DNA of 64,000 nt. Origin: Pseudomonas fluorescens. GTDB taxonomy: Bacteria > Pseudomonadota > Gammaproteobacteria > Pseudomonadales > Pseudomonadaceae. The notes under the pieces were generated by a model. That model ran no database searches. It saw nothing but the letters and a program-made list of their open reading frames with translations, and was not told the origin of the DNA. Made by a program: the position numbers and the translations under genes. The stretch lies in the NCBI RefSeq assembly GCF_001307275.1, contig NZ_CP012831.1, positions 1,550,001-1,614,000 of the forward strand, in the 5' to 3' direction. Shown here piece after piece: positions 24,037-33,340 of the stretch (positions are counted from its first letter, which is position 1; every line of letters starts with the position of its first letter).

Positions 24037-25488
24037 ATGCATCACATGACCCTGGCCGAGATCGCCCGCGGACTCGCCGACAAAAAGTTTTCTTCCGAAG
24101 AGCTGACCCAGGTCCTGCTGGCGCGCATCGCCCAGCTCGACCCGCAGCTCAACAGCTTCATCAGCCTCACCCAGGAGCTGGCCCTGAGCCAGGCCAAGGC
24201 CGCCGACGCGCGCCGCGCCAACGGTGAAACCGGCGCCCTGCTCGGTGCGCCGATTGCCCACAAGGACTTGTTCTGCACCCAGGGCATCCGCACCAGCTGC
24301 GGCTCGAAGATGCTCGACAACTTCAAGGCCCCGTACGATGCCACCGTGGTCGCCAAGCTGGCCGCCGCCGGCACCGTGACCCTGGGCAAGACCAACATGG
24401 ACGAATTCGCCATGGGCTCGGCCAACGAGTCGAGCTACTACGGCGCGGTGAAAAACCCCTGGAACCTGGAACACGTACCGGGCGGCTCGTCCGGCGGTTC
24501 CGCCGCCGCCGTGGCCGCGCGCCTGTTGCCGGCCGCCACCGCCACCGACACCGGCGGCTCGATTCGCCAGCCAGCGGCGTTCACCAACCTCACCGGCCTC
24601 AAGCCGACCTACGGTCGTGTCTCGCGCTGGGGCATGATCGCCTACGCCTCCAGCCTCGACCAGGGCGGCCCGCTGGCACGCACCGCCGAAGACTGCGCGA
24701 TCCTGCTGCAAGGCATGGCCGGCTTCGACCCGAACGATTCCACCAGCATCGATGAGCCCGTGCCGGACTACAGCGCCAGCCTCAACGGCTCGCTGCAAGG
24801 CCTGCGCATCGGCGTGCCGAAGGAATACTTCAGCGCCGGCCTCGACCCGCGCATCGCCGAGTTGGTCCACAACAGTGTCAAAGCGCTGGAGAAGCTCGGC
24901 GCGGTCATCAAGGAAATCAGCCTGCCGAACATGCAGCACGCGATTCCGGCGTACTACGTGATCGCCCCGGCGGAAGCGTCCTCGAACCTGTCGCGCTTCG
25001 ACGGTGTGCGCTTCGGCTATCGCTGCGAGAACCCGGAAAACCTGATCGACCTGTACAAGCGCTCCCGTGGCGAAGGCTTCGGTGCCGAAGTGCAGCGCCG
25101 GATCATGGTCGGTGCCTATGCGCTGTCCGCCGGCTACTACGATGCCTATTACCTCAAGGCGCAGAAAATCCGCCGCCTGGTGAAGAACGACTTCATGGCC
25201 GCCTTCAACGAAGTCGACATCATCCTCGGCCCGACCACGCCGAACCCGGCCTGGAAGCTCGGCGCCAAGAACAGTGACCCGGTCGCCGAGTACCTGGAAG
25301 ACGTCTACACCATCACCGCCAACCTCGCCGGCTTGCCGGGCCTGTCCATGCCGGCCGGTTTCGTCGATGGCCTGCCGGTGGGCGTGCAACTGCTCGCGCC
25401 GTATTTCCAGGAAGGCCGCCTGCTCAACGTGGCTCACCAGTATCAGTTGAACACTGACTGGCACACCCGCACCCCAACCGGCTTCTGA
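24037..25488 (+). CDS. gatA: Asp/Glu-tRNA(Asn/Gln) amidotransferase subunit GatA
   Basis: 483 residues, amidase-signature enzyme. The Ser-cisSer-Lys triad is K76 (PIAHKDLF), S151 ([11 protein letters not shown]) and S175 ([10 protein letters not shown]). It releases ammonia from glutamine for GatB. Sixteen bases after gatC, 10 bases before gatB. Confidence 0.97.
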   Translation: MHHMTLAEIARGLADKKFSSEELTQVLLARIAQLDPQLNSFISLTQELALSQAKAADARRANGETGALLGAPIAHKDLFCTQGIRTSCGSKMLDNFKAPYDATVVAKLAAAGTVTLGKTNMDEFAMGSANESSYYGAVKNPWNLEHVPGGSSGGSAAAVAARLLPAATATDTGGSIRQPAAFTNLTGLKPTYGRVSRWGMIAYASSLDQGGPLARTAEDCAILLQGMAGFDPNDSTSIDEPVPDYSASLNGSLQGLRIGVPKEYFSAGLDPRIAELVHNSVKALEKLGAVIKEISLPNMQHAIPAYYVIAPAEASSNLSRFDGVRFGYRCENPENLIDLYKRSRGEGFGAEVQRRIMVGAYALSAGYYDAYYLKAQKIRRLVKNDFMAAFNEVDIILGPTTPNPAWKLGAKNSDPVAEYLEDVYTITANLAGLPGLSMPAGFVDGLPVGVQLLAPYFQEGRLLNVAHQYQLNTDWHTRTPTGF

Positions 25489-25498
25489 GGAGAAACAC

Positions 25499-26944
25499 AT
25501 GCAATGGGAAGTCGTGATCGGGCTGGAGATTCATACCCAGCTCACCACCCGGTCGAAAATCTTTTCCGGTAGCTCCACCACGTTCGGCTCCGAGCCCAAC
25601 ACCCAGGCCAGCCTGGTCGACCTGGGCATGCCCGGCGTGCTGCCGGTGCTCAACGCCGAAGCCGTGCGCATGGCGGTGATGTTCGGCCTGGCGATTGACG
25701 CCGAGATCGGCCAGCACAACGTGTTCGCCCGCAAGAACTACTTCTACCCGGACCTGCCCAAGGGCTACCAGATCAGCCAGATGGAACTGCCGATCGTCGG
25801 CAAGGGCCACCTGGACATCGCCCTGGAAGACGGCACGGTCAAGCGCGTCGGCATCACCCGGGCGCACCTGGAAGAAGATGCCGGCAAGAGCCTGCACGAA
25901 GAATTCAACGGCGCCACCGGCATCGACCTGAACCGTGCCGGCACGCCGCTGCTGGAGATCGTCTCCGAGCCGGACATGCGCAGCGCCAAGGAAGCCGTGG
26001 CCTACGTCAAGGCGATCCACGCGCTGGTGCGCTACCTGGGCATCTGCGATGGCAACATGGCCGAAGGCTCGCTGCGCTGCGACTGCAACGTGTCGATCCG
26101 GCCCAAGGGCCAGGTCGAGTTCGGCACCCGCTGCGAGATCAAGAACGTCAACTCGTTCCGCTTCATCGAGAAGGCGATCAACAGCGAGATCCAGCGCCAG
26201 ATCGAACTGATCGAGGACGGCGGCAAAGTCATCCAGCAAACCCGCCTGTATGACCCGAACAAGGACGAGACCCGTCCGATGCGCAGCAAGGAAGAAGCCA
26301 ACGACTACCGTTACTTCCCCGACCCGGACCTGCTGCCGGTGGTCATCGAGGACTCGTTCCTCAATGACGTGCGCGCCACCCTGCCGGAACTGCCGCCGCA
26401 GAAACGCGAGCGCTTCCAGGCGCAGTTCGGCCTGTCGAGCTATGACGCCAACGTCCTGGCCACCAGCCGCGAACAGGCCGATTACTTCGAAAAAGTCGTG
26501 AGCATCGGCGGCGACGCCAAGCTGGCGGCCAACTGGGTGATGGTCGAGTTGGGCAGCCTGTTGAACAAGCAGGGCCTGGAAATCGATGAGTCGCCGGTCT
26601 CGGCCGAGCAACTGGGCGGCATGCTGCTGCGGATCAAGGACAACACCATTTCCGGCAAGATCGCCAAGATGGTGTTCGAAGCCATGGCCAATGGTGAAGG
26701 CAGCGCCGACGAGATCATCGAGAAGCGCGGCTTGAAACAGGTCACCGACACCGGGGCGATCAGCGCCGTGCTCGATGAGATGCTCGCGGCCAACGCCGAG
26801 CAGGTCGAACAATACCGCGCGGCAGACGAAGCCAAGCGCGGCAAGATGTTCGGCTTCTTCGTCGGCCAGGCCATGAAAGCCTCCAAGGGCAAGGCCAACC
26901 CGCAGCAGGTCAACGAACTGCTGAAAAGCAAGCTCGAGGGCTGA
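25499..26944 (+). CDS. gatB: Asp/Glu-tRNA(Asn/Gln) amidotransferase subunit GatB
   Basis: 481 residues. Family signature [16 protein letters not shown] near the start, the cradle domain with [14 protein letters not shown] and CDCNVSIRP, and a C-terminal YqeY-like helical tail ([18 protein letters not shown]). It phosphorylates the misacylated tRNA and performs the amidation. RBS AGGAG precedes the ATG. Confidence 0.97.
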   Translation: MQWEVVIGLEIHTQLTTRSKIFSGSSTTFGSEPNTQASLVDLGMPGVLPVLNAEAVRMAVMFGLAIDAEIGQHNVFARKNYFYPDLPKGYQISQMELPIVGKGHLDIALEDGTVKRVGITRAHLEEDAGKSLHEEFNGATGIDLNRAGTPLLEIVSEPDMRSAKEAVAYVKAIHALVRYLGICDGNMAEGSLRCDCNVSIRPKGQVEFGTRCEIKNVNSFRFIEKAINSEIQRQIELIEDGGKVIQQTRLYDPNKDETRPMRSKEEANDYRYFPDPDLLPVVIEDSFLNDVRATLPELPPQKRERFQAQFGLSSYDANVLATSREQADYFEKVVSIGGDAKLAANWVMVELGSLLNKQGLEIDESPVSAEQLGGMLLRIKDNTISGKIAKMVFEAMANGEGSADEIIEKRGLKQVTDTGAISAVLDEMLAANAEQVEQYRAADEAKRGKMFGFFVGQAMKASKGKANPQQVNELLKSKLEG

Positions 26945-26982
26945 TGGACATGGAGCCAGTCTTGCTGTCTGGCTCAATTCCC

Positions 26983-27100
26983 TGTGGGAGCGAGCCTGTG
27001 GGAGCAAAGCTTGCTCGCGATGAAGACACCTCGATCTATCAGTGGACCGAGTTATCGTTCGTCGCGAGCAAGCTTTGCTCCCACTGGCTCGCTCCCACAT
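26983..27100. repeat. REPIN nested in a REPIN (class A), gatB to rlpA-like gap
   Basis: Outer arms TGTGGGAGCGAGCC (26983-26996) and GGCTCGCTCCCACA (27087-27100) enclose a second complete inverted pair with arms GTGGGAGCAAAGCTTGCTCG and complement. The outer element is interrupted exactly within its palindrome. Confidence 0.85.
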
Positions 27101-27120
27101 TTGTATTTGGAAACTTTCGA

Positions 27121-27498
27121 ATGAAGCGTCTCCTCGGCGCCTGCGCCCTGCTGTCCCTGCTGGCCGGTTGCGCCAGCCAGAGCGGGACGGTCGATCCACA
27201 CGGCTACGACCAGACCGGCGTCGCCTCTTATTACGGTGCCAGGCACCATGGCAAGCGCACCGCCAGTGGCGAGCGTTTCAACCAGCACGGCCTGACCGCC
27301 GCCCATCGCCAGTTGCCGTTCGGCACTCGGGTGAAAATCACCAACCTGGGCAACAGTAACAGCGTGGTGGTGCGCATCAACGACCGTGGCCCATACTCCC
27401 GAGGCCGTTTGATCGACGTGTCCCGCGAAGCCGCCGAGCAACTGGGCATGCTGCGCAGCGGCACCGCACGAGTGCGCGTGCAAGCCCTCGACGATTGA
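27121..27498 (+). CDS. short RlpA-like septal-ring lipoprotein (double-psi beta-barrel)
   Basis: 125 residues. Lipoprotein signal with lipobox LLAGC (lipidated C17), then one DPBB domain of RlpA type: VASYYGARHHGKRTASGERF, LTAAHRQLPFGTRV, VVRINDRGPYSRGRLIDVS. The catalytic His and Asp of RlpA lytic transglycosylases are present, but the C-terminal SPOR domain is not, so it should not target denuded septal glycan by that route. ATG 27121 is chosen because the longer frame from 26944 runs through REP sequence. Confidence 0.88.
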   Translation: MKRLLGACALLSLLAGCASQSGTVDPHGYDQTGVASYYGARHHGKRTASGERFNQHGLTAAHRQLPFGTRVKITNLGNSNSVVVRINDRGPYSRGRLIDVSREAAEQLGMLRSGTARVRVQALDD

Positions 27499-27514
27499 TA
27501 GACGGAGCCCGGCC

Positions 27515-28609
27515 ATTTCCCTACTCACCGCCCTACCGCTGCTCAGCCTGATCGAATTGTTCGGCGCCCTGCTGTTGCTGATCGGCGGCGCCGAACTGCT
27601 GGTGCGCGCCGCCGTGGGCCTGGCGGCACGCTTGCAGGTACGACCGCTGATCATCGGCCTGACCGTCGTCGCCTTCGGCAGCAGCGCGCCGCAAATGGCC
27701 GTCAGCCTGCAAGCGACCCTGGCACAGAACGCCGACATCGCCGTGGGCAGCGTGATCGGCAGCGGCATCTTCAACATCCTCGTCACCCTCGGGTTGTCGG
27801 CGCTGATCATTCCGTTGCGCGTCTCGCGCCAACTGGTACGCCTGGACATCCCGCTGATGATCGGCGCCAGCCTGTTGGTGTTCGTGCTGGCCTGGAATGA
27901 AGAACTGACCCGGTTGGACGGCGTCTGGCTTCTGCTGGCCCTGGCGGTGTACCTCGGGCTGTTGCTGCGCCAGTCACGGCATTCGGGGCGACCGCACCCG
28001 GTGGGGGGCAACGTGGCCCAGCTGTCCTGGGTCAAAAGTGTGTTGATGATCGCGTCGGGCCTGGCGATGCTGGTTTTCGCCGGACACCTGTTGCTGGGGG
28101 CGGCGGTGGAAGTGGCGACGGACCTCGGCCTCTCGGAACGCATCATCGGCCTGACCATCGTCGCCGTCAGCACCTCGCTGCCGGAACTCGCCACTTCGCT
28201 GATCGCCGCCTTGCGGGGCCAGCGGGACATTGCGGTGGGCAACGTGATCGGCAGCAACCTGTTCAACCTGCTGGGCGTGCTGGGAGTCACCGCCCTCGCC
28301 GCGCCCACGCCACTGTCGGTCTCGCCGAACGCCCTGGATTTCGACCTGCCGGTGATGCTCGGCGTGGCGGTGCTGTGCCTGCCGGTGTTCTATTCCGGTT
28401 ATCGCGTTACCCGCGCCGAAGGCCTGTTGTTCCTGGGCTTGTACCTGGCCTACGGGCTGCACGTGGTGTCGTTCACCACCGGCATGCCCCTGGCCGGTCA
28501 ACTGGAACGGCTGATGCTGTTCTATGTGCTGCCGGCCCTGCTCGCGTTTTTGCTGTTCACCTCCCTGCGCGCCTGGCGCCGCCAACACCACAAGAGGGAT
28601 TTGCCATGA
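27515..28609 (+). CDS. CaCA-family sodium/calcium-type antiporter, probable ATT start
   Basis: About 364 residues, ten to eleven helices and two alpha repeats: GLTVVAFGSSAPQMAVS and GLTIVAVSTSLPELATS, each followed by VIGSGIFN or VIGSNLFN. YrbG/NCX-like inner-membrane exchanger. Oddities: the alpha-1 motif has Gln (APQ) where the family has the ion-binding Glu (APE), so the usual Ca2+ site is altered. No ATG or GTG fits: TTG 27557 would cut the first helix and has no RBS, while ATT 27515 has GGAG 7 bases upstream. The stop overlaps the next gene by 4 bases. Confidence 0.82.
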   Translation: MSLLTALPLLSLIELFGALLLLIGGAELLVRAAVGLAARLQVRPLIIGLTVVAFGSSAPQMAVSLQATLAQNADIAVGSVIGSGIFNILVTLGLSALIIPLRVSRQLVRLDIPLMIGASLLVFVLAWNEELTRLDGVWLLLALAVYLGLLLRQSRHSGRPHPVGGNVAQLSWVKSVLMIASGLAMLVFAGHLLLGAAVEVATDLGLSERIIGLTIVAVSTSLPELATSLIAALRGQRDIAVGNVIGSNLFNLLGVLGVTALAAPTPLSVSPNALDFDLPVMLGVAVLCLPVFYSGYRVTRAEGLLFLGLYLAYGLHVVSFTTGMPLAGQLERLMLFYVLPALLAFLLFTSLRAWRRQHHKRDLP

Positions 28610-28986
28610 CCGACACTCCAAAGACCGGCCTGGACATGCGTCGCCAGGTCATGGGCGACGCGTTCGTCGACCGCGCCCTGGGCAACGCCACCGAGTTCAC
28701 CCAGCCGTTGCAGGACTTCGTCAACGAACATGCCTGGGGCAGTGTCTGGCAACGCGAGGGGCTGCCGCTGAAGACCCGCAGCCTGATCACCCTGGCCGCC
28801 CTCACCGCCCTCAAGTGCCCGCAGGAACTCAAAGGCCACGTGCGCGGCGCGCTGAACAACGGTTGCACGGTGGAAGAAATTCGCGAGGCGTTGCTGCATT
28901 GCGCGGTGTACGCGGGCGTGCCGGCGGCGATCGATGCGTTTCGGGCGGCGCAGGAAGTGATCGATAGTTACCAGAAGCCGGAGTGA
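28606..28986 (+). CDS. carboxymuconolactone decarboxylase-family protein (PcaC-like)
   Basis: 126 residues. CMD-fold motifs: RSLITLAALTALKCPQELKGHVRGA and NNGCTVEEIREALLHCAVYAGVPAA, close to gamma-carboxymuconolactone decarboxylases. There is no CxxC pair as in AhpD, so a peroxidase role is unlikely. It overlaps the antiporter stop by 4 bases (ATGA). No protocatechuate genes are near, so the substrate may differ. Confidence 0.83.
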   Translation: MTDTPKTGLDMRRQVMGDAFVDRALGNATEFTQPLQDFVNEHAWGSVWQREGLPLKTRSLITLAALTALKCPQELKGHVRGALNNGCTVEEIREALLHCAVYAGVPAAIDAFRAAQEVIDSYQKPE

Positions 28987-28995
28987 TCGTTAGAT

Positions 28996-29094
28996 CGCTA
29001 TCGCGAGCAAGCTCGCTCCCACAGTTGACCGGCGCTGAACACAAAATTTGTGTACGCCACGAACCTCCTGTGGGAGCGAGCTTGCTCGCGATTG
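28996..29094. repeat. REPIN (class A), convergent gap before the AEC gene
   Basis: Inverted pair in the opposite polarity: GCTATCGCGAGCAAGCTCGC first and TGTGGGAGCGAGCTTGCTCG second, about 45 bp apart, between two convergent stops. Confidence 0.9.
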
Positions 29095-29121
29095 GACCTC
29101 CAGAACACCGCAAGCCCAAGC

Positions 29122-30063
29122 CTAGATCCACCCACCCCACTGCAACACAAAGATCCCCAGGTTGGTGGTAATCGCCGCCATCAAGGTGGTGATCACGATG
29201 ATCGCCGCCGCCAGTTCATGGTTGCCATCGGCCGCCCGGGCCATGACGAAGCTGGCGGCGGCGGTGGGGCTGCCGAAGTACAGGAACAGGATCCCCAGTT
29301 CCGCCCCACGAAAGCCCCAGAGCCAGGCACCGAGGGTGGCCACCAGCGGCAGGCCGACCATTTTCACCAGGCTCGAACTCAGGGCCATCTTGCCACTCTT
29401 GCGCAGGGCCGCCAGCGACAGCGTACCGCCGATGCAGATCAGCGCCAGGGGCAAGGTCATTTGCGACAGGTATTTGGCCGAGGTCTCGAACCAGTTGGGC
29501 ACGCCGATCTGCCAGTAGGCGAACGGCGCGGCGACGATCACGCTGATGATCAGCGGATTGCTGATCACGCTTTTGCAGATGCTCCACGGATCGGACTTGA
29601 TCACCGGGCTGTAGACCGCCAGCACGATGGTCGACAAGGTGTTGTAGAACAGGATCACCAGCGCCGCGAGAATCGCCCCCAGGGAAATCCCGTAGTCGCC
29701 ATACATGCTCGCCGCCAGCGCCAGGCCGATGACCCCGTTGTTGCCGCGAAACGCACCTTGGGTATAGATGCCGCGATCTTCCCGCGGGCAACGCCAGATC
29801 GCCCAGCCCCAGGCCATCGCAAAGCTCACCAGGGTGGCGATGGAAAAATAGATCAACAGAGCCGGCTGCAACGCCGCGTGCAGGTCCGCGTGCAGGATGC
29901 CGAGGAACAACAGCGCCGGCATGGTGACGTTGAACACCAGGGACGAGGCGATGTGGATGAAGTTGTCGTTGATCCAGTCGATGCGCTTGAGCAACACCCC
30001 CAGAAACAGCATGGCAAACACCGGCGCGGTGACGTTCAGGGTTTCGAGGAAAATTGCCAGCAT
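29122..30063 (-). CDS. AEC-family transporter (auxin efflux carrier type)
   Basis: 313 residues, about ten helices, start MLAIFLETLNVTAPVFAMLFLGVLLKR and the broken-helix ends typical of the membrane transport protein family (PF03547). Members export small organic acids or amino acids. No linked catabolic gene in the same transcript. Substrate unknown. Confidence 0.85.
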   Translation of the reverse strand: MLAIFLETLNVTAPVFAMLFLGVLLKRIDWINDNFIHIASSLVFNVTMPALLFLGILHADLHAALQPALLIYFSIATLVSFAMAWGWAIWRCPREDRGIYTQGAFRGNNGVIGLALAASMYGDYGISLGAILAALVILFYNTLSTIVLAVYSPVIKSDPWSICKSVISNPLIISVIVAAPFAYWQIGVPNWFETSAKYLSQMTLPLALICIGGTLSLAALRKSGKMALSSSLVKMVGLPLVATLGAWLWGFRGAELGILFLYFGSPTAAASFVMARAADGNHELAAAIIVITTLMAAITTNLGIFVLQWGGWI

Positions 30064-30136
30064 GCCGGGGACCTTGAGAGGGGTGTCGTTAGGTGGCTAA
30101 TGATAAGCCACTCACGGCACTGGCGTCTGGTGAAGT

Positions 30137-30297
30137 GCTATCGCGAGCAGGCTCGCTCCCACATTGGTTCTTTGGTAAACACAGAATCCACATTCACCGC
30201 AGCCCCCTGTGGGAGCGAGCTTGCTCGCGAAGACGGCGGCACATCCAACATCAATGCGAGCTGAACCACCGCCATCGCGAGCAAGCTCGCTCCCACA
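30137..30297. repeat. three class A REPs upstream of the AEC gene and after garD
   Basis: REP copies at about 30137-30163, 30207-30233 and 30273-30297 in alternating orientation, giving one tail-to-tail and one head-to-head pair that share the middle copy. They end 27 bases before the garD stop. Confidence 0.88.
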
Positions 30298-30323
30298 CTG
30301 GGTCTCCAGCGATCACGACATCA

Positions 30324-31877
30324 TCAAGTTATCGGCGCCGGGTTGAACAAGGTGATGTCGTTGTACAGCTTGTGCCGCTCGGCCCAGGTCTGCTTCTTGC
30401 CGCTGGCCACGTCCAGGTAGTAGTGGAACAGTTCCCAACCCAACTCTTCGATGGTCGCCCGTCCGGTGGCGATCCGGCCGGCGTCGATGTCGATCAGGTC
30501 CGGCCAGCGCTGGGCCAGTTCGGTGCGGGTCGAGACCTTCACCACTGGGGCCATGGCCAAGCCGTACGGCGTGCCCCGGCCGGTGGTGAACACATGCAGG
30601 TTCATCCCCGCCGCCAGTTGCAAGGTGCCGCAGACAAAATCACTGGCCGGCGTGGCACAGAAGATCAGGCCCTTTTGCTTGAAGCGTTCGCCCGGGCCGA
30701 GCACGCCGTTGATCGCGCTGCTGCCAGACTTGACGATCGAGCCCAGGGATTTTTCGACAATGTTCGACAGCCCGCCCTTCTTGTTGCCCGGCGTGGTGTT
30801 GGCACTGCGATCGGCCTCGCCCTTGGCCAGGTAGCGGTCGTACCAGTCCATTTCCCGCACCAGCTCCTGGGCGACTTCCTGGGTTTGCGCCCGGGAGGTC
30901 AGCAGGTAGATCGCATCGCGCACTTCGGTGACTTCGGAAAACATCACCGTCGCCCCGGCGCGCAGCAACAGATCCGAGGCATACCCCAGCGCCGGGTTGG
31001 CGGTGATGCCGGAAAACGCATCGCTGCCACCGCACTGCATGCCCAGGATCAGCTCCGAGGCCGGCACGGTTTCGCGACGACGCAGGTCGAGTTTCTTCAG
31101 GCGTGTCTCGGCCAATTCCATGATCTGCTCGATCATTTCGGTGAACCCGTGACTCGAATCCTGCAAGCGATACAACCACGGCTCGCTGAGGTCCACCGAA
31201 CTGTCGCCCTCATGCATCACCTGCCCGGCCTGCAATTTCTCGCAGCCCAGGCTGATCACCAGCGCTTCGCCACCCAGGTTCGGGTTGCGTGCCAGGTTAC
31301 GCACGGTACGAATCGGGATGTACGCATCGGTGGCGGTGATCGCCACCCCACAGCCGTAGCTGTGGGTCAGCGCCACCACGTCATCGACGTTCGGGTACTT
31401 GGGCAGCAGCTCATCCTTGATGCGCTTGACCGCATGGTCCAGCACCCCGGTCACGCACTGCACCGTGGTGGTGATGCCCAGGATGTTGCGCGTACCGACG
31501 GTGCCGTCGGCGTTGCGATAACCCTCGAAGGTGTAGCCCTCCAGCGGCGCATCGGCCGCCGGCACGTCGGTGGACAGCGGCAAGCTGTCCAGCGGCGGCG
31601 CGGTGGGCATACGCAACTGGTCTTCCTTGACCCAACTGCCACGGGGGATCGGTTGCAGCGCGTAGCCGATGACCTGGCCATAGCGAATCACCTCGCCGCC
31701 CTCGGGAACATCCTGCAGCGTGACCTTGTGGCTCTGGGGCACAAAGTCCACGGTGACCAGGCCGTCCGGGAACTCGGTCCCGGCCGGTACGCCCTGGTCG
31801 TTGACGACGATCACCACGTTGTCCCGCTCATGCAAGCGGATGTAACGGGGCGAGTCGGCATGTTCAATCAATTGCAT
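30324..31877 (-). CDS. garD: galactarate dehydratase
   Basis: 517 residues, UxaA/GarD family: N-terminal SAF domain ([32 protein letters not shown]), then [48 protein letters not shown]. Converts galactarate to 5-dehydro-4-deoxyglucarate, the substrate of kdgD. ATG 31877 gives the family N-terminus. Last gene of the presumed kdgD-dehydrogenase-transporter-garD unit, 13 bases after the transporter stop. Confidence 0.94.
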   Translation of the reverse strand: MQLIEHADSPRYIRLHERDNVVIVVNDQGVPAGTEFPDGLVTVDFVPQSHKVTLQDVPEGGEVIRYGQVIGYALQPIPRGSWVKEDQLRMPTAPPLDSLPLSTDVPAADAPLEGYTFEGYRNADGTVGTRNILGITTTVQCVTGVLDHAVKRIKDELLPKYPNVDDVVALTHSYGCGVAITATDAYIPIRTVRNLARNPNLGGEALVISLGCEKLQAGQVMHEGDSSVDLSEPWLYRLQDSSHGFTEMIEQIMELAETRLKKLDLRRRETVPASELILGMQCGGSDAFSGITANPALGYASDLLLRAGATVMFSEVTEVRDAIYLLTSRAQTQEVAQELVREMDWYDRYLAKGEADRSANTTPGNKKGGLSNIVEKSLGSIVKSGSSAINGVLGPGERFKQKGLIFCATPASDFVCGTLQLAAGMNLHVFTTGRGTPYGLAMAPVVKVSTRTELAQRWPDLIDIDAGRIATGRATIEELGWELFHYYLDVASGKKQTWAERHKLYNDITLFNPAPIT

Positions 31878-31890
31878 TGCTGCCGCTCCT

Positions 31891-33255
31891 TCAGGATTTC
31901 GCTTCGGACAGGCTGGAGATGCCGGCATCCTTGGCCGTTGGTTCCTTGAGCACGACACGCTTGATCGGCCCCACGATGACCAGGTAGCTGAACACCGCCA
32001 TCAGCGCGTTGCAACCGACGAACACCAGTGCCCACTTGAACGAACCGGTGGAGCTGATGATGTAGCCGATGACAATCGGCGTAGTGATCGACGCCAGGTT
32101 ACCAAAGGTGTTGAACAGGCCACCGCTCAAACCGGCGATCTGTTTTGGCGACGTGTCGGAAACCACGGCCCAGCCCAATGCGCCCACGCCTTTACCGAAG
32201 AAGGCCAGGGCCATGAAGCCCACCACCATCCATTCGATGTCCACGTAGTTGCACGCCACGATGCTGCTGGACACCAGCAGGCCGGCGATGATCGGCGCTT
32301 TGCGGGCGAAGGTCAGCGAGTGGCCCTTGCGCAGCAGGTAGTCGGAAATCACCCCGCCCAGCACGCCACCGATGAAACCGCAGATGGCCGGCAAGGACGC
32401 GATGAAACCGGCCTTAAGGATGGTCATGCCGCGCTCCTGCACCAGGTACACCGGGAACCAGGTCAGGAAGAAGTACGTGATGCCGTTGATGCAGTACTGG
32501 CCCAGGTAAACGCCGAGCATCATGCGATTGGTCAGCAGTTGACGGATGTAATCCCACTTCGGACCGTCGGCTTTCTTTTCCTTGCCCTTGTCCTGGTCCA
32601 TGTCGACCATCGCGCCGTTGGCGGCGATGTGATTGAACTCGGCCTCGTTGATCATCGGGTGCTGACGAGGGCTGTAGATCACTTTCAGCCAGATCAGCGA
32701 GAACACGATGCCGATCACGCCCATCACGATGAACACGTGCTGCCAGCCGAAACGGTAGACGATCCAGCCCATCAGCGGTGCGAACAACACGGTGGCGAAA
32801 TACTGCGCCGAGTTGAAGATCGCCGAGGCGGTGCCGCGTTCTGCGGTGGGGAACCAGGCGGCGACGATCCGTGCGTTGCCCGGGAAGGACGGCGCTTCGG
32901 CCAGCCCAACCAGGAAGCGCAGCATGAACAGCGCAACCACGGCCGTGGACATGCCGAATTCACCCACATAGCCTTGCAGCACGGTGAACAGCGACCAGGT
33001 GAAAATGCTCAAGGCATAGATTTTTTTCGACCCGAAACGGTCGAGCAGCCAGCCGCCAGGGATCTGCCCGGCCACATAGGCCCAGCCGAAAGCGGAGAAG
33101 ATGTAACCGAGGGTGACGGCATCGATGCCGAGGTCTTTTTGCAGGCTGGAGCCTGCGATGGCGATGGTGGCACGGTCGGCATAGTTGATCGTCGTCACCA
33201 GGAACAGCATGAGCAGGATCAAATAGCGGACGTGTGTCGGCTTGGTCGCTTGCAT
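31891..33255 (-). CDS. MFS transporter of the ACS family (glucarate/galactarate type)
   Basis: 454 residues, twelve helices, with the ACS family start [25 protein letters not shown] and [12 protein letters not shown]. GudP/GarP-like proton symporter for hexarates, consistent with its place between the dehydrogenase and galactarate dehydratase genes. The leader carries AAAAATAA about 20 bases before the ATG, a possible Crc/Hfq target. Confidence 0.9.
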   Translation of the reverse strand: MQATKPTHVRYLILLMLFLVTTINYADRATIAIAGSSLQKDLGIDAVTLGYIFSAFGWAYVAGQIPGGWLLDRFGSKKIYALSIFTWSLFTVLQGYVGEFGMSTAVVALFMLRFLVGLAEAPSFPGNARIVAAWFPTAERGTASAIFNSAQYFATVLFAPLMGWIVYRFGWQHVFIVMGVIGIVFSLIWLKVIYSPRQHPMINEAEFNHIAANGAMVDMDQDKGKEKKADGPKWDYIRQLLTNRMMLGVYLGQYCINGITYFFLTWFPVYLVQERGMTILKAGFIASLPAICGFIGGVLGGVISDYLLRKGHSLTFARKAPIIAGLLVSSSIVACNYVDIEWMVVGFMALAFFGKGVGALGWAVVSDTSPKQIAGLSGGLFNTFGNLASITTPIVIGYIISSTGSFKWALVFVGCNALMAVFSYLVIVGPIKRVVLKEPTAKDAGISSLSEAKS

Positions 33256-33274
33256 GTAGATGTACTCCCACTAT

Positions 33275-33282
33275 TTATTTTT
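33275..33282 (-). promoter_or_regulatory. possible Crc/Hfq CA-motif before the hexarate transporter
   Basis: On the minus strand the sequence reads AAAAATAA, fitting AANAANAA, 20 bases upstream of the ATG at 33255. In Pseudomonas such A-rich sites near the start mediate translational catabolite repression. One short match; function inferred. Confidence 0.35.
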
Positions 33283-33340
33283 ATGCGGGTCAGCAGATTG
33301 TGACGCCAGGACGGGATCACCCGCCCTGGCGGTGTCGCAC

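Noticed and set aside
24010..27199. Long minus-strand frames opposite gatA and gatB
   Set aside because: Shadows of gatA and gatB; translations are rich in Val, Gly, Asp and His with no recognisable motif and no RBS.
29050..30264. 404-codon plus-strand frame over the AEC transporter
   Set aside because: It begins and ends in REP sequence and is antisense to a gene with normal membrane-protein composition.
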